A DNA stretch of 64,000 nt from Natronosalvus sp042663485. GTDB lineage: Archaea > Halobacteriota > Halobacteria > Halobacteriales > Natrialbaceae. Where the stretch lies: the NCBI GenBank assembly GCA_042663485.1, contig JBHTAF010000003.1. One strand, written 5' to 3'. The first letter of the stretch is position 1, and the number at the start of each line of letters is the position of its first letter. Shown piece after piece: positions 9,018 to 18,412 of this stretch. The position numbers and the translations under genes are program-made. The notes beneath the pieces were generated by a model, which saw only the letters and a list, made by a program, of their open reading frames with translations, was not told the DNA's origin and made no database searches.

Positions 9018-10624
9018 TGGTTAACGCACTCGTGCCGGCGGAGTGGCTCGCACTCGCACCGACGCTCGTGCTGGCGCTGACCGCCATGGTATTGTTCGTC
9101 TTCGACAGCATCAGCCCGCGGTCGACGAACCGTCCGGCGCTCGCTGGCATCGCCGCCACCGGCGCCATCGTCTCGCTCGCCATCGCGGTCTGGTTCGCCG
9201 TCGCGGGAACCGGTTCCGAGAACGCCGACGCCGGCTACGACCTCTGGTTCGTCGTCGGCGAATCCCAGGCCGGGGCCGGCGCCATCGACCTCTTCGGCGG
9301 CCAGATGGTCGTCGACCAGATGGCGCTGTTCTTCATGATCGTCGTGGCCGTCGTCACCGCGATGGTGGCGATCGCAAGCTACGACTACATGGCCGGACAC
9401 GCCTACCAGGCCGAGTATTACTCGCTGCTCTTGCTCGCGGCGACCGGGATGTCGACGATGGCCGCAGCGAACAGCCTCGTCACCATCTTCCTCGCTCTCG
9501 AGCTGGCGAGTCTCCCTTCCTACGCGCTCGTGTCCATCCTGAAGACCAACCGCGGGAGCGTCGAGGCCGGTCTGAAGTACTTCCTGATCGGCGCGTTCTC
9601 CTCGGCCATCTTCGTCTTCGGGATCAGCCTCGTCTACGGCGTCACCGGCCACCTGCAACTCGAGGCCATCGCGGACGTCGTCACGGGCGAGGCCGAGCCA
9701 GGGTCGGGCCACGACGTCTCCGAGATGGGCGGCCTGCTCGGACTCGGGCTCCTGATGCTCATCGGCGGCTTCGCGTACAAAACCTCGAGCGTACCGTTCC
9801 ACTTCTGGGCGCCGGAAGCCTACGAGGGGGCGCCGGCACCGATCTCGGCGTTCCTCTCCTCGGCCTCGAAGGCTGCCGGCTTCGTGATCCTCTTTCGCGT
9901 GTTCACGACGGCGTTCCCGCTCGAGGCGACGGCCGAGATCATCGGCCTCGAGTGGACCCACGCGTTCATCATCCTGGCCATCGCCACGATGACGGTCGGG
10001 AACTTCGCGGCGGCCACCCAGGAGAACGTCAAGCGAATGCTCGCGTACTCCTCGGTCGGACACGCGGGCTACGCACTGATCGGACTGGCGGGTCTCACCG
10101 TCGACGGCGGCGAACTCGTCCTCGGCGCCGCCATGATGCACCTGCTGGTCTACGGCTTCATGAACACAGGCGCGTTCCTGTTCGTCGCCCTGGCGGAGTA
10201 CTGGGGCGTCGGCCGGACGTTCGAGGACTACAACGGCCTCGCGGCCCGGGCGCCCGTCGCCTGTGCCGCCCTGGCCGTGTTCATGTTTAGCCTCGCTGGC
10301 ATCCCGCCCTTCGGCGGCTTCTGGAGCAAGTACTTCCTGTTCACAGGCTCGCTCGAGGCGGCGTCGGCCAACCCTGCGATGTTGATCGTCGCGGCCGCGC
10401 TGGTGGTCAACAGCGCGCTGTCGCTGTACTACTACTCGCGGCTCGTGAAGGCCGTCTGGATCGACGACCCCGTCTCGGGCGTCGATCGGGACTTCGGCGG
10501 CTCGCCGACGGGTCTGTACGCGGCCATCGTCTTCGCGGCCGTGATGACGCTCGTCCTGTTGCCCGGCTTCGGGCCGGTCGCTGACCTCGCGATCGACGCG
10601 GCGAGTGCGGTCGTCGTCTCCTGA
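9017..10624 (+). CDS. nuoN: Complex I subunit N (antiporter-like)
   Basis: A 535-residue polytopic protein, last gene of the operon. It shows the NuoN pattern: LELASLPSYALVS, VPFHFWAPEAYEGAP and NVKRMLAYSSVGHAGY. A GGAGGTG motif at 9004-9010 precedes its ATG. NuoL, M and N together should give three of the four proton routes. The next gene begins only 41 nt downstream but has its own promoter-like element. Confidence 0.96.
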   Translation: MVNALVPAEWLALAPTLVLALTAMVLFVFDSISPRSTNRPALAGIAATGAIVSLAIAVWFAVAGTGSENADAGYDLWFVVGESQAGAGAIDLFGGQMVVDQMALFFMIVVAVVTAMVAIASYDYMAGHAYQAEYYSLLLLAATGMSTMAAANSLVTIFLALELASLPSYALVSILKTNRGSVEAGLKYFLIGAFSSAIFVFGISLVYGVTGHLQLEAIADVVTGEAEPGSGHDVSEMGGLLGLGLLMLIGGFAYKTSSVPFHFWAPEAYEGAPAPISAFLSSASKAAGFVILFRVFTTAFPLEATAEIIGLEWTHAFIILAIATMTVGNFAAATQENVKRMLAYSSVGHAGYALIGLAGLTVDGGELVLGAAMMHLLVYGFMNTGAFLFVALAEYWGVGRTFEDYNGLAARAPVACAALAVFMFSLAGIPPFGGFWSKYFLFTGSLEAASANPAMLIVAAALVVNSALSLYYYSRLVKAVWIDDPVSGVDRDFGGSPTGLYAAIVFAAVMTLVLLPGFGPVADLAIDAASAVVVS

Positions 10625-10665
10625 ATACCCGGTAGCTTTTACCCTGTTCGGTGGAAATCCGCGGT

Positions 10666-12261
10666 ATGGTCTCCCGGCTCGTCCTCGGATGTGGGGACGT
10701 CGGACAACGAATCGTCGAGCGGCTGCCGGACTCGGCACCGCCACCCCTTCGATCGACCGCCGGCTCCACCACGACGGCACGCGGTCGCGAGACGTTGTTC
10801 GTCGTCTCGAGAGACGAAGACGTCGTCGAGACGCTTCGGGAGGAGAACGTGCGAGCTCGCCAGGGCGAGCCGTCGGAGCGGTCGCTTCTCGAAGGTCTCG
10901 AACTGGAGTTCGAATCCGGCTCGCCGGACCTCGTGTTCGTCGCCGGTGACGACAGCGGCGAGAACCGGCGGACGCTCGAGACGGCACGAGCGGTATTTCC
11001 CGACGCGATATTCGTGGCGTACGTGGGAGAGAACGAGTCCGAAGCGGACCGCCGGGCCGACAGGCGGGCCATCGAGCGCCAGGCGACACACGTCGTCGAT
11101 TCGATCGAAACCGTCGTCGAGTGGGTCGCCGAGCGAACGGTCTCGCGGGGGGCCCAGAAGGCGATCGAGCTGCGGACGCACCTCTCTCAGATTACTGGAA
11201 CGCTCGCGGTTATCGCACACGACAACCCCGATCCGGACGCCATCGCGAGCGCCGTCGCGCTGGTCGAACTCGCCGAGAGCGTCGGCGTCGACGCCGAGGC
11301 CTGTTACTACGGCGAGATTTCCCACCAGGAGAACCGGGCGATGGTCAACCTCCTGGAACTCGACCTTCGCACGCTCGAGCCGACGGACTCCCTCGAGGCC
11401 TACGACGCGTTCGCGCTCGTCGACCACTCCCGACCCGGCGTGAACGACCAGCTTCCGACGGATCTCGATATCGACATCGTGATCGACCACCACCCGCCGC
11501 GCGGCCCGGTCCCGGGCGAGTTCTACGACCTCCGCCAGCGCGTCGGCGCGACGAGTACGGTCCTCACCGAGTACCTCGAGTACTTCGGGATCGACGTCGA
11601 TAGCCAGATTGCGACGGCGTTGCTCTACGGGATTCGCGTCGATACCAGGGACTTCACCCGGGAGATTTCACCACCCGACTTCGAGGCCGCCGCGACGCTC
11701 TGGGACGCCGTCGACTTCGCGACGCTCCGAAAGATCGAGTATCCGACCGTCGAGGGCGACACCCTCGATACCGTCGCCCGAGCGATCAAAAACCGCGTCC
11801 AGCGGGGATCGGTGATCGCCGCCAGCGCCGGACGCATCACCGACCGCGACGCGCTGCCCCAGGCAGCCGACCAGTTGCTCGCGATGGATGGCGTCGACAC
11901 GACCCTTGTATTTGGATTTCGCGACGAGATGGTGTTCGTCTCGGCGCGTTCACGTGGGAACGACCTCGACCTCGGGGAGACGCTTCGCGACGCGTTCGAC
12001 CAGATCGGAAGCGCCGGTGGGCACGCCGATATGGCCGGGGCGCAACTCGAGATGGGTGTCCTCGGCGACATGGAGGAGGGCACAGAACGCGAGTCCATCC
12101 TGAACATCGTCGAGGAAGTCATCACCGACCGCTTCTTCGAGGCGGTGGATACCCAGCCGGGAACCCCCGTCGGTATCTACAGCCAGACCAGCGAGATGCT
12201 GTTCGGCTCGAACGCTCTCCTGGACGAACAGCTCGAAGCCGACGCCGAACGCGACGGGTGA
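10666..12261 (+). CDS. TrkA-N / DHH-DHHA1 phosphoesterase-like protein
   Basis: A 531-residue protein. Residues about 1-130 form a Rossmann fold like TrkA-N (LGCGDVGQRIVE). A DHH phosphoesterase domain follows, with metal-ligand motifs HDNPDPDAIAS, VDHSRPG and DHHPPRG, and a DHHA1 domain with GSAGGHADMAG. Such fusions are found in haloarchaea; RecJ-like nuclease or cyclic-dinucleotide or nanoRNA phosphodiesterase activity is possible, and the substrate is unknown. The ATG at 10666 lies about 26 bp after a CTTTTA box, favouring it over the GTG at 10651. Confidence 0.85.
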   Translation: MVSRLVLGCGDVGQRIVERLPDSAPPPLRSTAGSTTTARGRETLFVVSRDEDVVETLREENVRARQGEPSERSLLEGLELEFESGSPDLVFVAGDDSGENRRTLETARAVFPDAIFVAYVGENESEADRRADRRAIERQATHVVDSIETVVEWVAERTVSRGAQKAIELRTHLSQITGTLAVIAHDNPDPDAIASAVALVELAESVGVDAEACYYGEISHQENRAMVNLLELDLRTLEPTDSLEAYDAFALVDHSRPGVNDQLPTDLDIDIVIDHHPPRGPVPGEFYDLRQRVGATSTVLTEYLEYFGIDVDSQIATALLYGIRVDTRDFTREISPPDFEAAATLWDAVDFATLRKIEYPTVEGDTLDTVARAIKNRVQRGSVIAASAGRITDRDALPQAADQLLAMDGVDTTLVFGFRDEMVFVSARSRGNDLDLGETLRDAFDQIGSAGGHADMAGAQLEMGVLGDMEEGTERESILNIVEEVITDRFFEAVDTQPGTPVGIYSQTSEMLFGSNALLDEQLEADAERDG

Positions 12262-12371
12262 GCGGGGCTCGAGGCTTGCATCGACGGAACCGCGTGCGAG
12301 CCGACGAGTCGAACTGATGCGACGAACCCCAGAGAGGAGCGTTTTTTACGGCCGCCGACGATGGAACGAGC

Positions 12372-13178
12372 ATGGACATCGTCACCGACAGCAAACCCCG
12401 TGTAAAGGACTACATGACGCGAGACGTGGTGACGGTCTCGCCCGACCAGACGGTTGCCTCGGTCGCCGAACGGATTGCCGAGAGCGAGGAACACAGCGGC
12501 TTTCCCGTCTGTGATCGCCGTCGGGTTGAAGGATTCGTGAGCGCGCGCGACCTCCTGCTCGCCGACGACGACGCACCAATCTTTCGGGTGATGTCCCGCG
12601 AATTGATCGTCGCCCACCCCGACATGAAAGTGATCGACGCCGCCAGAGTGATCCTCCGATCGGGGATCCAGAAACTCCCGGTCGTCGACGACGCCGGCAA
12701 CCTCGTGGGGATCATCGCGAACGCCGACGTGATCCGGAGCCAGATCGAACGCGCGACCCCCGAGAAGGTCGGCAAGCTCATGCGGACCCTCGAGAACATT
12801 CACGAAGTCGAGTTGCGCCAGGAGCGCCGGATGATCACGCTGTCCGACCTGACGCCGACCCAGGGCCGAGTCTACGCGGACGAACTCGAGGGACGAAAGT
12901 ACGAACTCGAGCGAGGGCTGGCCGAACCCCTCGTCGTCATCGACAACGCCGGCGAGTTGTTGCTCGCCGACGGCCACCACCGGGTGATGGCCGCCGATCG
13001 CATCGACCTCGAGAAGATGGATGCCTACGTGATCGTGGTCGATCAGCGCCTCGCGCTGGGAATGGCCGAGACGGCGAAAAAGGAGGGCCTCGAATCCATC
13101 CGCGACATCGAAGTGGTCGATTACGCGAGACATCCGCTGGTGGAGACGACCAAGCGATTGCAGTCGAGCGAGCAGTGA
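12372..13178 (+). CDS. CBS-pair and ParB-like nuclease domain protein
   Basis: A 268-residue protein. Residues about 8-130 form two CBS domains (VKDYMTRDVVTVSPDQTV and FRVMSRELIVAHPDMKV), which usually bind adenine nucleotides. Residues about 150-215 resemble a ParB or sulfiredoxin-type fold, with LLLADGHHRVMAADRI. A T-rich TATA-like box at 12342-12348 lies about 27 bp before the ATG. Role unknown; the architecture suggests a nucleotide-sensing regulator or enzyme. Confidence 0.82.
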   Translation: MDIVTDSKPRVKDYMTRDVVTVSPDQTVASVAERIAESEEHSGFPVCDRRRVEGFVSARDLLLADDDAPIFRVMSRELIVAHPDMKVIDAARVILRSGIQKLPVVDDAGNLVGIIANADVIRSQIERATPEKVGKLMRTLENIHEVELRQERRMITLSDLTPTQGRVYADELEGRKYELERGLAEPLVVIDNAGELLLADGHHRVMAADRIDLEKMDAYVIVVDQRLALGMAETAKKEGLESIRDIEVVDYARHPLVETTKRLQSSEQ

Positions 13179-13283
13179 ATTACACAGTAGCGACCACCAA
13201 GGGACCAGTGAGTGACCAGCGAGCGGTCGGAATCGAGAATCAGCGATCAGCAGAATTTTGTCCACGCCGCGTCGTCCTCGAGT

Positions 13284-13847
13284 ATGCGAGAGGACGGTTT
13301 CCGTGATTCAGGTGACCCCGAAAGCGACCGCCGCGGCGTCGGCGACCCTGCTACCGCTGACGGCTCTACGACTGCTGACGACCCCATCGATGTCGACGTC
13401 GACGTCGACGCTGACAGCGACGCTCCTGGCAGCGACGACCACGCCCACGCGGACGCATCCGTTCGCGGCCTGATCGCAGACGAGGGCGCCTACCTCCTCC
13501 TCAAACACGACATGCCGAGCGGACCGATCTGGGGCGTCCCCGGCGGCCGAGCGCGAATCGGCGAGGACCCGCGAGACGCCCTCGTACGCGAGGTGTACGA
13601 GGAGACGCGCCTCGAGGTCGACGTCGGCGACCCGCTCGAGGCGTTCGCCTACACCTGGGCCGACGGCGAGCAGGGCACCGTTTCCGTGGTCTTCGAGTGT
13701 GCAGTAGTCGGTGGGACGGTAGACATCGAGGCGAACCCGAACGACGACGAACCCATTTCCGAGTACGCCTGGCTCGACCCCACGGCACTGGACGAGGTGC
13801 CGATGGAATCTGAACTCCGGCGACTCCTCGAGCGTCACGCGAACTGA
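13284..13847 (+). CDS. NUDIX hydrolase
   Basis: A 187-residue protein. The NUDIX box is seen as GGRARIGEDPRDALV followed by REVYEETRL, with the usual Gly of the last triad replaced by Arg. The preceding 60 residues are Asp/Ala-rich, including an IDVDVDVDAD run from a GTCGAC hexamer repeat, and look like an unstructured leader. The ATG at 13284 is about 27 bp after an ATTTTGT box, so it is preferred over the GTG at 13212. The substrate cannot be predicted. Confidence 0.82.
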   Translation: MREDGFRDSGDPESDRRGVGDPATADGSTTADDPIDVDVDVDADSDAPGSDDHAHADASVRGLIADEGAYLLLKHDMPSGPIWGVPGGRARIGEDPRDALVREVYEETRLEVDVGDPLEAFAYTWADGEQGTVSVVFECAVVGGTVDIEANPNDDEPISEYAWLDPTALDEVPMESELRRLLERHAN

Positions 13848-14218
13848 TCGCTCACGCTCAGCAGGTAGGCCAGAATCACGAGGGAGATGAGCAGGCCGAC
13901 GAGGTTGAGCGTTACCAGGTCCAGGAGCGCGCTGAGTCCGTAGAGGACGAGCGCCCACGTCAGCGCCCATCCCTGCATGTTCCAGAGGCCGACGATGACG
14001 GCCAGCATGCCGACGTTGACGACGGTGAACACGAACGCGAGGAACGTACCGACGCCGCCGTAGGCGAGCAGTTGGAGGATCGGGATCCAGGCGAACAGGA
14101 ATCCGAGGCCGCCGAGCACGCAGATGATCGAGACGCCGAGCGGTCGAGACTGTCCGCTCGTGTACGACGTGGTCGTCGACGAACGAGTGGAGTGGGCGGG
14201 TGGAGGGCGGGCACTCAT
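13835..14218 (-). CDS. Small multi-pass membrane protein, unknown
   Basis: A 127-residue protein with a Ser/Thr/Pro-rich N-terminal 35 residues followed by four hydrophobic helices, Gly/Leu/Val-rich. I do not recognise the family. An AATATTT box at 14243-14252 lies about 28 bp before the ATG at 14218, supporting a leaderless transcript from this start rather than the ATG at 14272. Its 3' end overlaps the 3' end of the convergent NUDIX gene by 13 nt. Confidence 0.72.
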   Translation of the reverse strand: MSARPPPAHSTRSSTTTSYTSGQSRPLGVSIICVLGGLGFLFAWIPILQLLAYGGVGTFLAFVFTVVNVGMLAVIVGLWNMQGWALTWALVLYGLSALLDLVTLNLVGLLISLVILAYLLSVSDQFA

Positions 14219-14337
14219 GTTGTAATAGTAACTCTTTGCCGGTAAATATTTTCTGGATAATTGACTGTTCACGCTCGCTCGAGCACGGTTCCGAAACGCC
14301 GATAAAACACGAATCGCTCGAACGCCGTTTCGACGGC

Positions 14338-16314
14338 TTACTTGCCCTCGAACTCCGCGTCGTCCCCACTCATGAACGCGGTGATCCCCGTCATGAGGTC
14401 GTCGGTAGCCATCAGGTGACCGAACGCTGCGGCCTCGAGTTCGAGTCCCGCGTCGGTGTCGTCGCGGCCGGCGAGCATCGCCCGCTTGGTGAAGCGCTGG
14501 GCGATCGGCGGTCCGCCAGCGAGTTTCTCAGCGAGGTCGAGGGCCTCCTCGAGCAGTTCGTCGTTACCCACGACCTCGTTGACGAAACCGTAGTCTGCCA
14601 TCGTCTCGGCCTCGTAGCGGTCGGCCGTGAGGATGATCTCCTTCGCGCGGCCCTCGCCGACGATGTGCTTGAGCCGCTGAGTGCCGCCCCAGCCGGGAAT
14701 CAATCCGAGGTTGAGTTCTGGCTGACCGAGTTCCGAGCGCTCGGAGGCGATCCGGATGTCAGCGCAGGTCGCCAGTTCCATCCCGCCGCCGAGACAGTAG
14801 CCGTCGATGCCGGCGACGACGGGCATATCACAGGACTCGAGTTTGCCGAAGGTGTCCTGACCCTGTTTCGAGAGCTCGATCGCACCGAGCGGGTCGGCCC
14901 CGCCCGCGGCCATGCTCTGGACGTCAGCACCTGCGGAGAAGGCCTTCTCGCCCTCGCCGGTAATGAGGATCGCCCGCACCTCGTCGTCGTCCCCGAAGAC
15001 GTCGATGGCCTCGCTCAGTTCCGAGAGGAGTTCCGAACTGATCGTGTTCATCCGGTGGGGCCGGTCGATGACCACGTGGCCGACCATGTTGCCGGGGTAC
15101 TCGACGCGGATGGTCTCGAACTCGAGTTCGCCGTCGCCCTCCTCGTCGGGCCCGTAAAAGCTGCCCTCGTCCGCGAACTCCCGGAGGGCGTCCGAAGGCT
15201 CGTGTCGCGCCGCACCGCTCTCGTCGTAGGCGTCCTCGAGGGCCTCGAACAGGTCAGCGAGGCCGCGCTGATCGCTCATCTTCGCCGGGCCGTCCGGGAA
15301 GCCCGCGCCGAGTTTCATCGCCTCGTCGATGGCGTCCGGGCCGGCCACGTCGTCGTCGATCAGTTGGGCGACCTCGTCGGCCATCACGGCGAGCAGGCGG
15401 TCGGCGATCCACTCTTTCCCTTCGTCGGTCGGGATCTGGACGCCCTCGCCGTCCTCGTAGTCGTAAACGCCCTTACCGGTCTTCTTCCCGAGTTCCTCGG
15501 CCTCGACTTTCTCTTCGGTCATCGGGCACGGGGCGTACGCCTCGCCGAGGGTCTCGTGCATGTACTCCTGGACGTGTAGCCCCACGTCGAGACCCACCTG
15601 GTCGGTGAGTTCGAACAGGCCCATCGGGAGCCCCATGTCGAACTTCGCCGTCGAGTCGACCTCGGCGACGGTGGCCTCGTCCTCGTAGACCATCCAGGCC
15701 GCCTCGTTCATCAGCGGGACGAGCACGCGGTTCACGATGAAGCCAGGGCTGTCCTTGTGGACTCGAACCGGCGATTTGTCGACGTCCTCGGCGAGCGCCT
15801 CGATCACGTCGAGCGTTTCGTCGGCGGTGTGTGCCCCGGAGATGACCTCGACCAGCGGCATCCGGATCGGCGGGTTGAAGAAGTGCATCCCGCAGAACTG
15901 GTCGGGTCGATCGGTGACTTCCGAGAGCTCGGTGATCGACAGCGAGGAGGTGTTCGTCGCGAAGATGGCGCGGTCGGGCGCGTACTGTTCGACCTCGCCG
16001 TAGACGTCCTTCTTGATGTCCATCTTCTCGGGAACGGCCTCGATGACGACGTCGGCATCGGCGACCGACTCCTCCACGTCGACCAACGGCGTGATCCGCT
16101 CGAGGGTGTCGTCGGCGACCTCGTCGGTGATCTGGTCGTTTTCGGCCAGTTTGCCCAGTGACCACTCGATCTGGTCGTAGCCGTTCTGGACGAACTCCTC
16201 TTTTATGTCACGCAGGTTCACGTCGTAGCCCGCGAGCGCCGCCACCTCGGCGATCCCGTGGCCCATGTTCCCCGCTCCGAGAACTGCGATGGTGTTGATA
16301 TCCTCCAGTTCCAT
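14338..16314 (-). CDS. 3-hydroxyacyl-CoA dehydrogenase / enoyl-CoA hydratase fusion
   Basis: A 658-residue bifunctional beta-oxidation enzyme. The N-terminal part (about 1-290) is the NAD-dependent hydroxyacyl-CoA dehydrogenase, with AVLGAGNMGHGIAE and MHFFNPPIRMPLVE. The C-terminal part (about 390-655) is a crotonase with FSAGADVQ and both catalytic glutamates, in GGGMELATCADI and GQPELNLG. This order is the reverse of bacterial FadB and is known in archaea. It is divergent from the acyl-CoA dehydrogenase at 16429, suggesting co-regulation. The ATG at 16314 is chosen because the Rossmann motif follows within ten residues. Confidence 0.93.
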   Translation of the reverse strand: MELEDINTIAVLGAGNMGHGIAEVAALAGYDVNLRDIKEEFVQNGYDQIEWSLGKLAENDQITDEVADDTLERITPLVDVEESVADADVVIEAVPEKMDIKKDVYGEVEQYAPDRAIFATNTSSLSITELSEVTDRPDQFCGMHFFNPPIRMPLVEVISGAHTADETLDVIEALAEDVDKSPVRVHKDSPGFIVNRVLVPLMNEAAWMVYEDEATVAEVDSTAKFDMGLPMGLFELTDQVGLDVGLHVQEYMHETLGEAYAPCPMTEEKVEAEELGKKTGKGVYDYEDGEGVQIPTDEGKEWIADRLLAVMADEVAQLIDDDVAGPDAIDEAMKLGAGFPDGPAKMSDQRGLADLFEALEDAYDESGAARHEPSDALREFADEGSFYGPDEEGDGELEFETIRVEYPGNMVGHVVIDRPHRMNTISSELLSELSEAIDVFGDDDEVRAILITGEGEKAFSAGADVQSMAAGGADPLGAIELSKQGQDTFGKLESCDMPVVAGIDGYCLGGGMELATCADIRIASERSELGQPELNLGLIPGWGGTQRLKHIVGEGRAKEIILTADRYEAETMADYGFVNEVVGNDELLEEALDLAEKLAGGPPIAQRFTKRAMLAGRDDTDAGLELEAAAFGHLMATDDLMTGITAFMSGDDAEFEGK

Positions 16315-16400
16315 GGGAACGTATGCGTCTGGCACCCGTTTCAACGTTTCCCTCTCGACAGGAACAACTGTTCTCGAGTTTAGTTCCGGTTACAAAGTTC

Positions 16401-16406
16401 TTTATC
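16401..16406 (+). promoter_or_regulatory. TATA-like box of the acyl-CoA dehydrogenase gene
   Basis: TTTATC lies 23-28 bp before the ATG at 16429, the spacing expected for a leaderless transcript. The 114-bp divergent region 16315-16428 must also hold the promoter of the opposite dehydrogenase/hydratase gene. Confidence 0.5.
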
Positions 16407-16428
16407 GTTCAGGCAGGAATCTAGGGCT

Positions 16429-17580
16429 ATGGATTTCGGACTCACCGACGAACAACAACAGATCCGCGAGGAAGTCAGGCGCTTCGCCGAAAACGAGATC
16501 AAACCGGTCGCGACCGAGTACGACGTCGAGGAAAAATATCCCCACGACGTCGTCGAAAAGGCCGCCGAGATGGGCCTGACGGGCGCCTACATCCCGATGG
16601 AGTACGGCGGTGCGGGCTACTCGATCCTCGACACCGCCATCATCACCGAGGAACTGTTCGCCGTCGATCCCGGCATCGCGCTCTCGATTGTCGCCACCTC
16701 CTTCGGCTGTGAGGCGATCATGAACTTCGGGACCGAAGAACAGAAAGAAGAGTACCTGGAGCCTGTTGCGCTGGGTGAAGCGGTTTCGGGCGCCGCGATT
16801 TCGGAACCCGACACCGGCTCGGACGTCTCCTCCGTCTCCACGCGCGCCGAGAAGGACGGCAACGAGTGGGTCATCAACGGCAACAAGATGTGGATCACCA
16901 ACGGCACGGTCGCCGACTTCCTCGTCGTCCTCACGAAGACGAACCCCGACGCAGAGGGCCGCTACAACGGCTTCAGCCAGTTCATCGTCGAGACCGACCG
17001 CGACGGCGTCTCGACCGAGAAGATCACCGGCAAACTCGGCATCCGCGCGTCGGACACCGCCGAAGTGATCCTGGACGACGTGCGCGTCCCCGAGGAGAAC
17101 CTCGTTGGGACCAAAGACGCCGCCTTCCTCCAGCAGATGCAGTTCTTCGACGAGACCCGCACCGCCGTCGCGGCACAGGGCGTCGGCATTGCGAAGGGAG
17201 CCACCGAGGCCGCCCTCGAGTACGCCCAGGATCGCGAGCAGTTCGGCAAGTCCATCTCGGAGTTCCAGGCGATCCAGCACAAACTCGCTGACATGGCGAC
17301 TAAAACTGAGGCCGCCCGCAACCTGACCTACAAGGCCGCCTGGAACGTCGACCAGGGCGAGGACATCACGCAACTGGCTTCGATGGCCAAGGAGTACGCC
17401 TCTCGTATCGCCGTCGACGTCGCCGACGAGGCCGTCCAGATCCATGGCGGCGCCGGCTACGTCAACGACTTCCCCGTCGAGCGTCTCTACCGTGACGCGA
17501 AGATCACCCAGATCTACGAGGGCACGACGGAGATCCAGAAGAACATCATCGCCCGCGAGATGCTCGGGAAAGGGTTCTAA
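16429..17580 (+). CDS. Acyl-CoA dehydrogenase
   Basis: A 383-residue flavoprotein of normal family length that introduces the 2,3 double bond in acyl-CoA. Seen are SEPDTGSDVSS, the KMWITNGT flavin-site strand and the C-terminal QIYEGTTEIQKN block with the catalytic Glu at about residue 364. With the divergent dehydrogenase/hydratase it supplies three beta-oxidation activities. Chain-length specificity cannot be read. A CTTTTATT tract just after the stop may act as terminator. Confidence 0.94.
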   Translation: MDFGLTDEQQQIREEVRRFAENEIKPVATEYDVEEKYPHDVVEKAAEMGLTGAYIPMEYGGAGYSILDTAIITEELFAVDPGIALSIVATSFGCEAIMNFGTEEQKEEYLEPVALGEAVSGAAISEPDTGSDVSSVSTRAEKDGNEWVINGNKMWITNGTVADFLVVLTKTNPDAEGRYNGFSQFIVETDRDGVSTEKITGKLGIRASDTAEVILDDVRVPEENLVGTKDAAFLQQMQFFDETRTAVAAQGVGIAKGATEAALEYAQDREQFGKSISEFQAIQHKLADMATKTEAARNLTYKAAWNVDQGEDITQLASMAKEYASRIAVDVADEAVQIHGGAGYVNDFPVERLYRDAKITQIYEGTTEIQKNIIAREMLGKGF

Positions 17581-17629
17581 GACCCACCTTTTATTCTGTC
17601 GTTCGAAAGTGCGAACTCTTTCGTGATGA

Positions 17630-17650
17630 CGAAACGCCAAAGGCGTTTCG
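17630..17650. repeat. Perfect 9-bp inverted repeat, 3-bp spacer
   Basis: CGAAACGCC, spacer AAA, then GGCGTTTCG, 50 nt after the acyl-CoA dehydrogenase stop. It could form a stable hairpin but is not followed by a T-run on either strand, so a terminator role is uncertain. Confidence 0.7.
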
Positions 17651-17813
17651 AACCACGGTCTGCTTCGCTGACGGCTTCACCGCACAGCGAAGTGTCCCTC
17701 GATAAAAGCTGGACGAAAAGCACTCCTCACTCCCGGTGGTCGCTCGTCGGCCCGCTCGCTTACTGCATTCGCTCGCGGTAGTGATGCTGTGATTGCCTGC
17801 CCTTCCCTGTTGA

Positions 17814-17832
17814 GCGAACGCGACGCGTTCGC
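17814..17832. repeat. Perfect 9-bp inverted repeat, 1-bp spacer
   Basis: GCGAACGCG, A, CGCGTTCGC. It is nearly a perfect palindrome and could cruciform or bind a dimeric protein. No adjacent promoter was seen. Confidence 0.7.
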
Positions 17833-17962
17833 GATGCTCGAAAACGCGCGTTTCCGTTGGAGCGCCCGCCTCTCGCTGTCGCTCGAGCCGCGCGCTCGGC
17901 CACTACCGTCTCGTCGGGTTGTGATTGCATCGTTCCTCGAGCCGGGAGTCGGGAACGTTCGA

Positions 17963-18412
17963 TTACTCCAGTGAGGACGTATCGAAATCGGAGTCCGAAT
18001 CACCATCGTCACTGTCCGAATCCGTGTCCGTATCACCGTCGTCGCTATCCGAATCTGAGTCCGTATCGCCGTCATCGCTGTCGGAATCCGTGTCTGTATC
18101 CGAATCCGTATCGCCATCACCCGTGATTCGGTCATCGAAACCGCTGTCGACGGCCGTTTCGCCCGGCGTTTTATTCGGTGTTGCACCCTCGTCCCCATGC
18201 ACGTCATCGGCTATCGACGGATCCCGCTCGAGCACGTAGAACACCACGGGAGGCACGACGTACACGCCGATCGCGAGCACGGCGAAGAGCGAATCGACGA
18301 ACACCAGGAGCGCGAAGATGGCGAACGCCGCCGCGGTCGCCGTGTGCATCCCCGTTCTGGTGTACTCGAGGTAGAACGTCCACAGCCCCCGGAACCATTC
18401 ACGATCGCTCAT
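17963..18412 (-). CDS. Two-helix membrane protein with Asp/Ser/Thr repeat tail
   Basis: A 149-residue protein. After a short polar start there are two hydrophobic segments (about residues 20-60), then a linker and a tail of about 55 residues made almost only of Asp, Ser, Thr and Gly in DTDSDSDDGD-like units. The tail resembles serine-aspartate repeats of surface proteins in composition. The N-terminal part resembles a common haloarchaeal membrane-protein type. Function unknown. The repeat DNA may vary in length between strains. Confidence 0.75.
   Translation of the reverse strand: MSDREWFRGLWTFYLEYTRTGMHTATAAAFAIFALLVFVDSLFAVLAIGVYVVPPVVFYVLERDPSIADDVHGDEGATPNKTPGETAVDSGFDDRITGDGDTDSDTDTDSDSDDGDTDSDSDSDDGDTDTDSDSDDGDSDSDFDTSSLE

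Larger units (their letters stand above)
17581..17962. other. Gene-free region with two perfect inverted repeats
   Basis: No convincing gene. It holds two perfect 9-bp inverted repeats, at 17630-17650 and 17814-17832, and many TCGCTCGC-type words. The open frames across it encode basic, Arg-rich products, unlike halophile proteins. It may be a remnant of a dispersed intergenic repeat. Confidence 0.5.

Noticed and set aside
8867..11089. A 740-codon minus-strand frame over nuoN and the DHH gene
   Set aside because: Antisense to two well supported genes with no promoter or domain.
17677..18207. A frame encoding Arg/Ile/Thr repeats opposite the Asp/Ser tail
   Set aside because: Shift product of the repeat tail of the gene at 17963; not halophile-like.
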